From positions 62,001 to 126,000 of the forward strand of contig NZ_CP045406.1 in assembly GCF_009363715.1 (NCBI RefSeq): a DNA stretch of 64,000 nucleotides, in the 5' to 3' direction. Each line of letters starts with the position of its first letter. Within the stretch, counting starts at the first letter, position 1. Source of the stretch: Roseovarius sp. THAF9. GTDB lineage: Bacteria > Pseudomonadota > Alphaproteobacteria > Rhodobacterales > Rhodobacteraceae. A program made the translations under genes and the position numbers. The notes beneath the pieces are model-generated. The model had not been told where the DNA came from. It did not search any database and was given only the letters and a program-made list of their open reading frames with translations. This document shows positions 16,906-25,656 of this stretch, in pieces.

Positions 16906-17925
16906 CTATGACAGTTTCGTGCCCATTCCATTCCTTTCTATACATGCGTGCGCTTCATCCAAGATAGATTGCAATATTTCCTTTGCCGGTCGGATACTGT
17001 GTACCGAGCCTGCGCACTGACCGGCAAAGAGGGCGAGTTGATCCAGATCGCCCTGCATTGAGCGCAGCGGGGAGTCCGTGCTCCAGCGATAGATCGGCTT
17101 GCCTTCCTCGTCGGCGATCTGGTGGCGGGGGATCGTGTTGGGGTCGTGGGCGAAGAGTCGGTCGCCCAAAAGGTTGGTGACTTCAGAGCGCAGCACGCGG
17201 ACCGCGGCGCCCTTGGGCCAGTTGATGACGAAGGCGTCCGTATGGACCGTCTCGTCCGACGCCGCCTGTACGACGCGTTGTTTATGCAGATCGTGCGCAA
17301 AGGATTCCGTTGTCGCCAGGAATGCCGTGCCGCAGTGGATGCCCTGCGCACCCAGCGCCATGGCCGCGACGAGGCTGCGTCCGGTTGCGAAACCGCCCGA
17401 AGCGATGACAGGCAAGTCGGTTGCGGCGGCCACCTGCTGCACCAGAACCAGCGAGGATACGGTGCCGTGAACATGCCCGCCGGCCTCGACGCCCTGGGCG
17501 ATGACCGCGACCGCGCCGGCCGCTTCCGCGGCGCAGGCCTGGTCGACCGAGCCCACCTGGTAGAGGACCTGCATGCCAAGGTCGTTGGCGTGCGCGACGG
17601 CCTCGGGCATGACATCCCAGAAGAAGACCAGAGTTTCGATGCCTTCGTCCTTGCAGGTCTTCAGCTGTTCGGTGAAGAGGTCGGGGTCGGTCGCAGCCGG
17701 AATGAGGTTGACCCCGAAGGCGCGGTCGGTTCGGTGTCGCACCTCCGCGATTTCCCGCCTTATCAGGTCGCAAGGCTCGCGCACCATGCCGAGGCATCCG
17801 AACCCGCCCGCACCGGAGACCGCCGCCGCCAGTTCGGCGCGTGCGACGCCGCCCATGCCCGCCTGAAGGACGGGGTAATCGCAGCCAAGAATGTCGCAGA
17901 TCGGTTGGTGCAGTATGCCGCGCAT
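16906..17925 (-). CDS. Nitronate monooxygenase (2-nitropropane dioxygenase family)
   Basis: 339 residues with the FMN-binding TIM-barrel layout of the family: YPVLQAGMGGVARAELAAAV near the N-terminus, FGVNLIP, VIAQGVEAGGHVHG (the segment that carries the catalytic His region), VIASGGFATGR and ALGAQGIHCGTAFLATTES. These enzymes oxidise alkyl nitronates such as propionate-3-nitronate; some members instead act in fatty-acid or aromatic pathways. It is last in a three-gene operon: its ATG shares one base with the DUF488 stop (TGATG). The link between detoxification of nitronates and the folate gene upstream is unclear. Confidence 0.85.
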   Translation of the reverse strand: MRGILHQPICDILGCDYPVLQAGMGGVARAELAAAVSGAGGFGCLGMVREPCDLIRREIAEVRHRTDRAFGVNLIPAATDPDLFTEQLKTCKDEGIETLVFFWDVMPEAVAHANDLGMQVLYQVGSVDQACAAEAAGAVAVIAQGVEAGGHVHGTVSSLVLVQQVAAATDLPVIASGGFATGRSLVAAMALGAQGIHCGTAFLATTESFAHDLHKQRVVQAASDETVHTDAFVINWPKGAAVRVLRSEVTNLLGDRLFAHDPNTIPRHQIADEEGKPIYRWSTDSPLRSMQGDLDQLALFAGQCAGSVHSIRPAKEILQSILDEAHACIERNGMGTKLS

Positions 17926-18284
17926 CAGGTAACGGATCTTCGTTCGAGATAGTCCTTGAGCGCGACGGCGTTGTTGTGACGCTCGTCCTTTGCGCCATAG
18001 ATCAGCGTGACCCGGCCTTCGCGCACCTGACCGGCAATCCGTTCGACCGCGTCGCGCCGTTTGTCGAGTTCCGCGAAATACGCGTCGCGGAACTCATCCC
18101 ATTTGCCGGGGTCGTGGTTGAACCACTGGCGCAGGTCCTTGCTCGGCGCGACGTCCTTTTCCCATGCCGCGATATTCAGGTCATGCTTGGACACGCCGCG
18201 CGGCCAGACCCGGTCGACCAGAATGCGCGTGCCGTCATTCGCATGCGCCTCGGCATAGGCGCGCTTGGTCCAGATCTGCGTCAT
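17925..18284 (-). CDS. DUF488 family protein
   Basis: 119 residues from the ATG at 18284, which overlaps the end of the upstream cyclo-ligase gene by four bases. The family signature is complete: ILVDRVWPRGVSK near the N-terminus, AAWEKDVAPSKDLRQWFNHD, WDEFRDAYFAEL and VTLIYGAKDERHNNAVAL. DUF488 proteins are small and cytosolic, frequently found near stress or heme/redox genes; the activity is not established. A longer frame extends upstream to 18515 but lies inside the cyclo-ligase gene and is not used. Confidence 0.85.
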   Translation of the reverse strand: MTQIWTKRAYAEAHANDGTRILVDRVWPRGVSKHDLNIAAWEKDVAPSKDLRQWFNHDPGKWDEFRDAYFAELDKRRDAVERIAGQVREGRVTLIYGAKDERHNNAVALKDYLERRSVT

Positions 18285-18943
18285 TGCGCTTGGTCCCGGG
18301 CCGGGTCGACGAGGATCATGTCGTCCATCGCGATGTCGTGGGGTTGCGGATAGATCGTGTGGAGTGTCGAGACAACGTGCCCCACACCAATTGCGCGGAC
18401 TCGCGGTGAGAGACTGGCCAACGTCCGGTCGTAGAAGCCGCCACCGTATCCCAGCCGGAATCCTGCCGCATCGGCGCCGACCACTGGCGAGATAACGATG
18501 TCCGGCAGAAGGCACGTGTTATTGTCCGGAACCGGGATTTTCCAGACACCGCGCCGCATGGAACATCCCGGGGTCCATTCCCGGAACACGAGCGGCTTTG
18601 CCTTACCCGCGACTTCGGGTAGGGCGATGCGGCCGCCGCGCTCTGTAACGCGGCGCATCCAGTCGCGCAGATCGGGTTCGCCCCGGAAAGGCCAGTAGAC
18701 GCCGATGACAGGTTTCGAGTCGACATCGACGGCGTTATACAGCGCCGCGGCGATGCTACGCGATGTTGCCTGCCGGGTGCTGACCGAAAGTTCGAGGCGT
18801 TTCTCGATCAAATCCTCGCGCTGAAGCTTGCGCCAACGTGCGATTTCCGACCAGTTATCGGGATCTGGAGGTGACACGGCACGCGCACTGTCGTCCCACT
18901 CGTGCATGTAGCAGGGGGAGGATGCGTATCCTCTGTCGGTCAT
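18281..18943 (-). CDS. 5-formyltetrahydrofolate cyclo-ligase family protein
   Basis: 220 residues from the ATG at 18943 (GGAG nine bases before). The family's C-terminal ATP/folate motif GYGGGFYDRTL is present, as are LRDWMRRVTERGGRIALPEV and DIVISPVVGADAAGFRLG. It has an N-terminal extension of about 40 residues (YMHEWDDSARAVSPPD) not typical of FAU1-type enzymes but found in some alphaproteobacterial paralogues. The enzyme recycles 5-formyl-THF to 5,10-methenyl-THF. It is the first gene of an operon with DUF488 and nitronate monooxygenase, transcribed away from a LysR gene. Confidence 0.82.
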   Translation of the reverse strand: MTDRGYASSPCYMHEWDDSARAVSPPDPDNWSEIARWRKLQREDLIEKRLELSVSTRQATSRSIAAALYNAVDVDSKPVIGVYWPFRGEPDLRDWMRRVTERGGRIALPEVAGKAKPLVFREWTPGCSMRRGVWKIPVPDNNTCLLPDIVISPVVGADAAGFRLGYGGGFYDRTLASLSPRVRAIGVGHVVSTLHTIYPQPHDIAMDDMILVDPARDQAQ

Positions 18944-19068
18944 TTCGGTCTCCGTCTGCTGTGGGAACTGAAAACGTTTGGTCGCGTGGGTGGTGGGCCG
19001 CATGATGCGAATGTCGCAGCGTCAACGCAATTATCGGCCACATATTGCAATCGGAAAAGCGAATTTAA

Positions 19069-19080
19069 TTGATATTTCAA
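19069..19080. promoter_or_regulatory. Candidate LysR-type operator half-site palindrome
   Basis: TTGATATTTCAA (arms TTGA/TCAA) lies in the 172-bp divergent region between the cyclo-ligase operon (start 18943) and the LysR gene (start 19116), inside an AT-rich patch. LysR regulators normally bind interrupted palindromes in such divergent regions. This is a suggestion from sequence symmetry only. Confidence 0.3.
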
Positions 19081-19115
19081 ATCGGAATTCGAGATACTAT
19101 CGTGAGGTACGAACA

Positions 19116-19949
19116 TTGAACATTGAACATGCACGCACGTTCCTTGCGGTTTCGGACAGCGGCAGCTTTGTTGCCGCCGCCGACCTGCTGCACATCACGC
19201 AATCGACGGTCAGTGCCCGGATCCACGCGCTGGAGCAGTTGCTGGGCCGACGGCTTTTCACCCGCAGCAAGGCCGGCGCGGTTCTGACGCATGACGGCGA
19301 GCGGTTCCTGGTCCACGCAGGGCAGATGGTGCGCGCGCTGGAGCAGGCGCAGCGCGAGATCGGCCTGCCCCGGAGGTTTTCCGCACGTATCAATATCGGC
19401 GCGCGCATCGGTCTATGGGAGTCGTTCCTGACCCCATGGATTGCGGACATCAGTGTCGCCCGGCCCGATCTGTCCTTTCGCGCGGAGATCGGATTCGAGC
19501 CGGAACTGATGCAGGGGATCGTCGATGGTCGTTTGGATATCGCGGCAATGTATACACCGCAACGGCGGCCAAACCTGGAACTGCTGCCGCTATTCACCGA
19601 ACGCCTTGTCATGGTGACCTCCGACCCCGAGGGCGCGATGACACCCGACGCGTATATCCACGTCGATTGGGGGCCGGAATTCTCGGATCAGTTTAGTGCG
19701 GGGTTCCCGGGTTTTCCCAGCCCGGTTCTGTCCGTCAATATCGGCTGGCTGGGGTTGCAGCATCTGCTGGTGCGCCGTGGCTGCGGCTATTTCCCGGAGA
19801 GGCTGGTCGAGCGACACCTCCGGAAAGGCAACTTGCAAACGGTGGCGCGCGCGCCGGTTTTCGACCTTCCCGCCTGGGTGCTGATCCGCGAGGAGCGCGA
19901 CTTTGACGTGATCGACCCGATCCTCAAGCAGCTTCGTGCATTCCGATGA
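19116..19949 (+). CDS. LysR-family transcriptional regulator
   Basis: I place the start at a TTG (19116) because GAGGT lies eight bases upstream and the protein then begins directly with the LysR HTH (NIEHARTFLAVSDSGSF...STVSARIHALEQLLGRRLF). A longer in-frame start at 18978 would add an unlikely tail reaching into the divergent promoter. The remainder (~277 residues in total) is a periplasmic-binding-type effector domain (ARINIGARIGLWES, GRLDIAAMYTP). It is divergent from the cyclo-ligase / DUF488 / nitronate monooxygenase operon and is probably its regulator. Confidence 0.85.
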   Translation: MNIEHARTFLAVSDSGSFVAAADLLHITQSTVSARIHALEQLLGRRLFTRSKAGAVLTHDGERFLVHAGQMVRALEQAQREIGLPRRFSARINIGARIGLWESFLTPWIADISVARPDLSFRAEIGFEPELMQGIVDGRLDIAAMYTPQRRPNLELLPLFTERLVMVTSDPEGAMTPDAYIHVDWGPEFSDQFSAGFPGFPSPVLSVNIGWLGLQHLLVRRGCGYFPERLVERHLRKGNLQTVARAPVFDLPAWVLIREERDFDVIDPILKQLRAFR

Positions 19950-20042
19950 TGGGACGGCCGGATTGACGGTTCGATCAACTGCCGTGTTGAATCTGCGGCA
20001 CTGTGATGAAAGTTTGTGCGCATCCTGCCTGGAGACGCATAC

Positions 20043-21194
20043 GTGCACATTCTGAAATCACTTGGTCCAGCCGTCGCACGCGTTTCCGGCGTCGAGGCCT
20101 TTCGGGCAGGGCTTGGCGCCCTGATCGGGCTCGGGCTGACCGGTCTCTTCGTGCTGTCGCCGACTGTCGACCTGGAACTGGGGCTGTACCTTGTCGCACC
20201 CTTCGGCGCCACGTCCGTTCTGTTGTTCGCGGTTCCGAACAGCCCGCTCGCGCAACCCTGGTCCGCGATTGTCGGCAATACGATAGCAGCACTGGTCGGA
20301 GTCGCCGTTTGCCTATGGGTCGACGATCCCGCCTTGAGGGTCGGCCTTGCCGTGGGACTGGCCGTAACCGCGACGATGCTGTGTCGCGCCGTCCACCCGC
20401 CGGCGGGTGCGGTGGCCATGACGGCGGCCCTGTCGCCCGATGCCATCGCGCATCTGGGGTTCTGGTTCGCGATTGCGCCGATTGGCGTGGGTACCGTGGC
20501 GCTTGTGGTTCTTGCGACGATCTATGCGCGATTGACGGGGCGGCACTACCCGTTTCGGCAGTTCGATGACCCAAGCCAGCACGGGACTGGCGACCGGAAT
20601 CCGACCGAACGGCTAGGGCTGTCCGAGGAAGAACTGACAAACATCCTAGAGCGCTACAGCCAGTCCTTCAACCTTGGGGTCGAGGACCTGGCGCGCCTGA
20701 TCGGGGCAGCGGAGATGCAGGCCGCGGCACATCACGCCGTTCCGGTGACGGCACAGGACATCATGTCCCGCGACCTTGTCACGATCCGTCCCGAAACGTC
20801 CCTGAGCGAGGTCGCGGACCTTTTCCGGCAGCACCGTTTCACATCCCTTCCCGTCGCCGGGGAGGGTGAGAGATTCCTGGGGGTCATTTTCCAGATCCAC
20901 CTGATCAGCCAGGCAAGACAGGATGCCTTGCGCCTTGACCGCGGATACGCTGCGGCCTTGCGGCGCCTGCTGGATGGAAATCGCGAAAATCCGACGAAGG
21001 CCGGGGACATCATGAGTGTTGCCGGTCCGCGCGCGATGGCACATACGCCGATCGGGGCGTTGTTGCCGATGATGGCCGACGGAGATACGGATGCGGTTCC
21101 GGTTCTCGAAAGAGACAAGATCATCGGCATCGTTACACAAACGGACCTTGTCGCGGCGCTGGCGAGAAACGTGGTGCGAACAAACCCGAATTAG
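20043..21194 (+). CDS. HPP-family membrane protein with C-terminal CBS domain pair
   Basis: 383 residues from a GTG at 20043 (GGAGA upstream; a GTG at 20016 is less likely). The first ~180 residues contain four to five hydrophobic segments and the family motif HPPAGAVA. The second half has two CBS motifs (QDIMSRDLVTIRPETSLSEVADLFRQHRFTSLPV split by a linker, and AGDIMSVAG...ALLPMMADGDTDAVPVLE). Related HPP proteins transport nitrite in plastids and cyanobacteria; the CBS pair would sense adenosine nucleotides. Given the nitronate monooxygenase nearby, which releases nitrite, nitrite movement is an attractive but unproven idea. Confidence 0.85.
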   Translation: MHILKSLGPAVARVSGVEAFRAGLGALIGLGLTGLFVLSPTVDLELGLYLVAPFGATSVLLFAVPNSPLAQPWSAIVGNTIAALVGVAVCLWVDDPALRVGLAVGLAVTATMLCRAVHPPAGAVAMTAALSPDAIAHLGFWFAIAPIGVGTVALVVLATIYARLTGRHYPFRQFDDPSQHGTGDRNPTERLGLSEEELTNILERYSQSFNLGVEDLARLIGAAEMQAAAHHAVPVTAQDIMSRDLVTIRPETSLSEVADLFRQHRFTSLPVAGEGERFLGVIFQIHLISQARQDALRLDRGYAAALRRLLDGNRENPTKAGDIMSVAGPRAMAHTPIGALLPMMADGDTDAVPVLERDKIIGIVTQTDLVAALARNVVRTNPN

Positions 21195-21316
21195 ATAGAC
21201 GTGCGGCTACGGAGTTCGGTTGCGGCAAAAGTACTTGATCTACTCAATAGATCGGGCGATGGCGGAGGCCGCGTCTATGTAGAACTGGCCCAACTTGCAG
21301 TCAAATCAGGAGCGAG

Positions 21317-22600
21317 ATGAGTAAAACGCGCGACGTTTCCGAAGCCAAGAGAGCGTGGCCGAGGCCTTATATTCAGGTTGGAGGGCTCGTCGCCGGAATG
21401 GCGTTAATTGCGCTTGGCAACGGACTGATGGCAACTTACGTGCCGGTACGCCTCGATCAGGCGGGGCTCGGGCAGCGCAACGTTGGGCTCGTGGTGACGG
21501 CGTATGCTGCGGGCATGTTGCTTGGATGCCTTCTGTCGGGGCATATGGTGCGTCGTAGCGGTCACGTGCGTGCATTCACATCGCTGGCGGCCATCGGCAC
21601 GATTTCGGCGCTTCTTCTGGCCCTCGACGTAGGCTTGTATTCCTGGGGCGGACTGCGGGTATTGGGCGGATTCTGCACGACAGGAATGTTCATGGTGGCT
21701 CAAAGCTGGCTGAACGCCGTGACCATCACGAATTGGCGCGGGCGGGTCATGGCGCTGTTTTACATAAGCTACACGCTTGGACTCGCCGGCGGCGCACTTC
21801 TTATGCGGGTGGTGGATATCGACGGAACGGCGGCGCTGATGTTGCTTGCGGGTCTTTATGCAGCGGCCGTGATCCCGGTTGGGCTTACGCGATTGCAGCA
21901 GCCAGCGCCGCCCGAGCGCATAGCGGTCCGCCCGATTGCGGTTTACCGGATTTCTCCCGTCGGCCTTGTAGGGGCATTCGTGTCGGGCGGGCTTGGCATG
22001 ACGATGATGGGCGTTGGCCCGATGTATGGCACCGAGGTCGGACTGGAGCCGGGCGACATCGCTCTTCTGATTGCAGCCCTTCAGGGCGGTAACATGGTTA
22101 TACAATGGCCACTGGGCTGGCTCAGCGACAGCATGGATCGACGTAAAGTCATTCTTGGCGCAGGGCTTGGCATCTCGGCGGTGTCGATTGTGATTGCGGG
22201 TGGCGGCGCAGCACTCAGCGGTGAAGGTTTTTGGGCACTTCTCGTACTGTTCGCAATTTGGGGTGGGCTCGCGGAGTCGCTTTACACGATCTCAACCGCT
22301 CACACCAATGACCACACGGACCCGGCTGATCACGTGATGGTTTCATCCACGGTTCTGATTATGTGGGCGAGCGGAGCAACAATTGGTCCTGCGGTGGCGA
22401 CTGCGGCTCTTGAGTTTGCCGGTACGTCGGGGCTTTGGGCATTCTTCTTGGCGGAAGCAAGCTTCTTTGCTGCTTTCGTTCTCTGGCGCTTGGCCCAACG
22501 AGGGCGTCCGGATGCAGAAAGCCAAGAGAGCTTCCAAAGTTGGCCGGCCTCCGCGCCACCTATCCCCGAGTGGAATCCCAATGCTCCAGAGACAGAGTGA
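21317..22600 (+). CDS. MFS transporter (YcaD-like)
   Basis: 427 residues, about 12 predicted transmembrane segments, with MFS loop motifs MVRRSGHVRAF after TM2 and GWLSDSMDRRKV in the second half. The ATG is preceded by GGAG. It resembles the YcaD-type subgroup and is a paralogue of the transporter at 48180-49430 (both share LG-N-GM/L-T near TM1, a SWLN motif and YG-E-GL...GWLSD). The substrate is unknown. It stands alone, 122 bp after the HPP gene. Confidence 0.85.
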   Translation: MSKTRDVSEAKRAWPRPYIQVGGLVAGMALIALGNGLMATYVPVRLDQAGLGQRNVGLVVTAYAAGMLLGCLLSGHMVRRSGHVRAFTSLAAIGTISALLLALDVGLYSWGGLRVLGGFCTTGMFMVAQSWLNAVTITNWRGRVMALFYISYTLGLAGGALLMRVVDIDGTAALMLLAGLYAAAVIPVGLTRLQQPAPPERIAVRPIAVYRISPVGLVGAFVSGGLGMTMMGVGPMYGTEVGLEPGDIALLIAALQGGNMVIQWPLGWLSDSMDRRKVILGAGLGISAVSIVIAGGGAALSGEGFWALLVLFAIWGGLAESLYTISTAHTNDHTDPADHVMVSSTVLIMWASGATIGPAVATAALEFAGTSGLWAFFLAEASFFAAFVLWRLAQRGRPDAESQESFQSWPASAPPIPEWNPNAPETE

Positions 22601-23234
22601 ACCGCAGGATTGCATCACCGGGGGATAGGGCAGCAAATCAAATAAGGATCGGTCCTGCTATTCGTCTGTACTTCCGTTGTCGCTCACGAGCTGGCAGCGC
22701 CTTTATTTTCGGTGTCCACGCCCGCCAAAGAGAGTAAACTCGGACATAAGGACGAGCAACAGACCACCAGGAACCAGGACTGATTTATTAATCGGAGTTG
22801 TTTCCCAATCCGGATATTGGTCTCGGCACGGTGCGATGTCTGCAATTGGGGTAGGGCGGTCGGGCTTGAGCACTGCTCCCGACCTCCTTGTCACCTGCGC
22901 AGAGAACGTTTGGTCCGCGTTCAAAAACAGTCATTTTGAAGAACCGGTTGAACAAACCTCGGTACTTTCGGGTATCGAGGGATCAAAGGACATTTCACGT
23001 GCTTTCCTAGATTTGGCGAAGACATGGTTTCGCGTCATGCAAACCTGCGGTGAACGAGATCACTCTAAGGTGATCTCTGCCGGAAATTGATCTCTTGAAA
23101 AGTCGTCTCAGACCAGTCCGCCGTCGAGACCCAGTCTAATGGTTTTTCGACTTCGCTTGATCTCTTCGGCACACTGTAACATGCGCCGAAATAAGCGCCG
23201 AATAATGAGTTTGAATTTCTTAGCAATCTTTACA
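22601..23234. other. Intergenic region without a convincing gene
   Basis: An open frame (22677-23090, plus strand) spans part of these 634 bases but has no ribosome binding site, no recognisable motif and irregular codon use, so I do not call it. No clear terminator hairpin is visible between the converging MFS and deacetylase genes. Confidence 0.4.
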
Positions 23235-24146
23235 CTAGGGGGCGTGTTTGGCTACGGCCACGTCGTAAACCGGGCCTGCGTAAGAAGGCATAACGACGCG
23301 GCGCGGGACATATTCACCGGACTCGGTGACTTTACGCAAATGGGCGGCGATCTCTTCCATCGGGGCGAACCAGACGTCTCCTGCATCAACCTCCTTTTCG
23401 AGAAAGCCCGCTACCACATCCCACCGGGCCAATCGTCCAGTGGCAAAGGGATGCACAACTGCCACCCACAGCCCGCCATATTTCCGGATCGCGTTGAATT
23501 CCTGAATGTAGGGTTCGAACCCTATGGTTGGGGCCATGATATTGCCCATGTATCCCAAGTCTTCGGACTGCACGAACTGCGGCCAGTCATCCAGCCCCCA
23601 ATGCGTCGGCAGTTCCACCAGGCTGCCCTTGGGCGTGTCCAGCATATAGGGCTGATCGTCCCCCATCAGCGAGGCGTCATAAGAAAATCCGCGCTCGGCC
23701 AACAGGGTGCAAGACACGTCCGACATGTTGTAGAGCGGCGCCCGCCAGCCGCGCGGCGCCTGACCGGTAGCGCATTTGAGAATGTCTATCCCCACGTCCA
23801 GCCAATGGGCTTCCTCATCGGGCGTCAATTCATTGGGATGCTCGTGAATATAGCCGTGATGGCCGATCTCGTTTCCGCCCTCCAAGATGGTCTCGACGGC
23901 CTGCGGATACCGCTCAACGCACCACGCAGGGATGAAGAAGGACTGGCGAATGCCCAGCCGCTTGTATGTCTCGACGATCCGCGGAATGGCCACTTCGGGG
24001 CCGTATTGCAGCATCGAGGTTGTGGCCGCCTTTCGATGGCTATCCTTGGGATGGCTGATATGTACAAGGCTGTCGGCATCCATGTCGAAGGTGACGCACG
24101 CCGCGCACTTGGCGCCGTTGGGCCAGGGTACTGGATTAGCGATCAT
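23235..24146 (-). CDS. Polysaccharide-deacetylase-fold hydrolase (PuuE/cyclic-imidase-like)
   Basis: 303 residues from the ATG at 24146, which overlaps the upstream SDR stop (ATGA). NodB-type features: the metal/base Asp in VTFDMDAD, His pair in GHHGYIHEHP and RGWRAPLYN; the C-terminal VVHPFATGRL supplies another His. The overall pattern with no signal peptide is closer to cytosolic members that open cyclic amides (allantoinase PuuE, bacterial imidases) or to HpPgdA than to secreted chitin deacetylases. Its operon with a ureohydrolase and two SDRs suggests hydrolysis of a small cyclic C-N compound. It is last in the TetR operon. Confidence 0.75.
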   Translation of the reverse strand: MIANPVPWPNGAKCAACVTFDMDADSLVHISHPKDSHRKAATTSMLQYGPEVAIPRIVETYKRLGIRQSFFIPAWCVERYPQAVETILEGGNEIGHHGYIHEHPNELTPDEEAHWLDVGIDILKCATGQAPRGWRAPLYNMSDVSCTLLAERGFSYDASLMGDDQPYMLDTPKGSLVELPTHWGLDDWPQFVQSEDLGYMGNIMAPTIGFEPYIQEFNAIRKYGGLWVAVVHPFATGRLARWDVVAGFLEKEVDAGDVWFAPMEEIAAHLRKVTESGEYVPRRVVMPSYAGPVYDVAVAKHAP

Positions 24147-24877
24147 GGCATTATACTCCCACCGTTCACACCGATCCCCTGGCCGGTGATGTAATTTGCG
24201 TTGGGCCCCGCCAGGAACAGGGCCATCTGGGCGATTTCCTCGGGTTGACCGAACCGGGCCAGCGGAATCGACAGCTCTTTCTCGCGCCATTCCGGCGACA
24301 TGTGCTCAGCCGCGAGCATCGCGGTGTCGATGGGACCGGGGCAGAGCGCGTTTACGAGAACCTCGGGCGCAAACTCCTTAGCCCAGGAGCGGACAAGGCC
24401 GAGCACGCCGTGCTTGGACGCGACATAGGGCGAGAAGGTCTCGCGACCGTAATAGGCAAGGTCCGATGCCACCATGATCAGCCGGCCTTTCCGCCCCTGC
24501 ATCGCGCGCAAGGCCTCGCGCCCCACGAGGAACGACCCGCGCAGGTTCACGGCAATCATGCGGTCGAAATCGGCGGCGGAGGTTTTCAGCAGCGGGCGCT
24601 CGTCGATGATGCCCGCGCAGTTGACCGCGGCATTCAGCGGCCCGGCTTTCGCGGCCTCTTCGAACAGGGACAGTACGGAGCCTTCGTCCGAGACGTCGCA
24701 CTGGACGGCCTTGGCCTGACCTCCCGCATCCTGGATAGCGCGCACGGTGTCCGCGGGATCGTTCAGATCGGCGCACATCACCTCGGCTCCGGCCGCGCCG
24801 AACGCCTGGGCGCAAGCTGCGCCGATGCCACGCCCGGCGCCGGTGATGACCACGGTTTGCCGGTCCAGCCAGTTCAT
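24143..24877 (-). CDS. Short-chain dehydrogenase/reductase
   Basis: 244 residues, classical SDR: NAD(P)-binding TGAGRGIG, acidic residue at the end of strand 2 (MCADLND, favouring NAD), NCAGI in place of NAG, catalytic Ser in MVASDLAYYGRE, YxxxK in YVASKHG, and the C-terminal GQGIGVNGGSIMP. The ATG overlaps the upstream SDR stop by four bases. Together with that SDR it may perform successive alcohol/ketone steps on the compound handled by the ureohydrolase; the substrate cannot be told from sequence. Confidence 0.85.
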   Translation of the reverse strand: MNWLDRQTVVITGAGRGIGAACAQAFGAAGAEVMCADLNDPADTVRAIQDAGGQAKAVQCDVSDEGSVLSLFEEAAKAGPLNAAVNCAGIIDERPLLKTSAADFDRMIAVNLRGSFLVGREALRAMQGRKGRLIMVASDLAYYGRETFSPYVASKHGVLGLVRSWAKEFAPEVLVNALCPGPIDTAMLAAEHMSPEWREKELSIPLARFGQPEEIAQMALFLAGPNANYITGQGIGVNGGSIMP

Positions 24878-25656
24878 GCCATCACCTCGCCCCGGTCGAG
24901 ATGATAGGCCTGCCCGGTGATGTCGCGCGCGCCGTCCGAGGCGAGGAAAAGATAGATCGCCGCCATGTCATCCGGCTCCAGCAACCCGTCAAGCACCTGG
25001 CCGTCGATGATTTCCTGCATCACTTCCTGCTCGGAACGGCCGCTGCTTTGGACCATGCGCTCCAGCGTCAGCACGGCGGCCTCGGTCTTGACCCAGCCGG
25101 GGCAGACGGCATTCACGTTGATGCCGCGCGGGCCCAGTTCATGCGCAATGGAGCGCATGAAGCCCAGATTGGCGTGTTTCGAAGCGCAATAGGCCGAAAA
25201 TTCCGCCACCGCCGTGCGGGCCCAGATCGAGGCAGTCAGGATAATGCGCCCACCCTTGTCCATCCGGCGTAGCGCGCGGCGGGTCATCAGATAGGTGCCC
25301 ATCACGTTGATGTCGATGATGCGGCGGAAGGTGTCTTCGACCACTTGATTGGGATCTTCCAGTGGGGTGGTGCGCTCCAGCCCGGCATTGTTGATCAGCA
25401 CGTCGAGCGACGCGATCCCGTCTAGGGCCGCGTCGATCTGGGCCGTGTCGGTGATGTCGCAACGGATAGGGGTGACGGCATTCCCGGTCTCTGAAGAAAG
25501 TCTGTCCGCCGCCTCGAACACCCCCGCGTCATCGGCAAGGATTTTCAGATCGGCGCCCGCCCGGGCAAAGCCGCGCGCCACGCCCAGCCCGATGCCCCGG
25601 CTGGCCCCGGTAATCAGAACGGATTTGCCCGAGAAATCATAAGAAACCTTCCCCAT
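24874..25656 (-). CDS. Short-chain dehydrogenase/reductase
   Basis: 260 residues: TGASRGIGLGVARGF glycine-rich loop, NNAG (in INNAGLERT), catalytic Ser in ILTASIWARTAVAEFSAY, YxxxK in YCASKHANLGF and ITGQAYHLDRGEVM near the end. An acidic residue near the end of strand 2 (KILADD) suggests NAD. Its ATG shares a base with the ureohydrolase stop (TAATG), showing tight coupling. It is distinct from the SDR that follows it (about 30% similar by eye), so the two are not a recent duplication. Confidence 0.85.
   Translation of the reverse strand: MGKVSYDFSGKSVLITGASRGIGLGVARGFARAGADLKILADDAGVFEAADRLSSETGNAVTPIRCDITDTAQIDAALDGIASLDVLINNAGLERTTPLEDPNQVVEDTFRRIIDINVMGTYLMTRRALRRMDKGGRIILTASIWARTAVAEFSAYCASKHANLGFMRSIAHELGPRGINVNAVCPGWVKTEAAVLTLERMVQSSGRSEQEVMQEIIDGQVLDGLLEPDDMAAIYLFLASDGARDITGQAYHLDRGEVMA

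Noticed and set aside
22677..23090. Possible 137-codon gene between the MFS and deacetylase genes
   Set aside because: No ribosome binding site, irregular residue composition and no recognisable motif.
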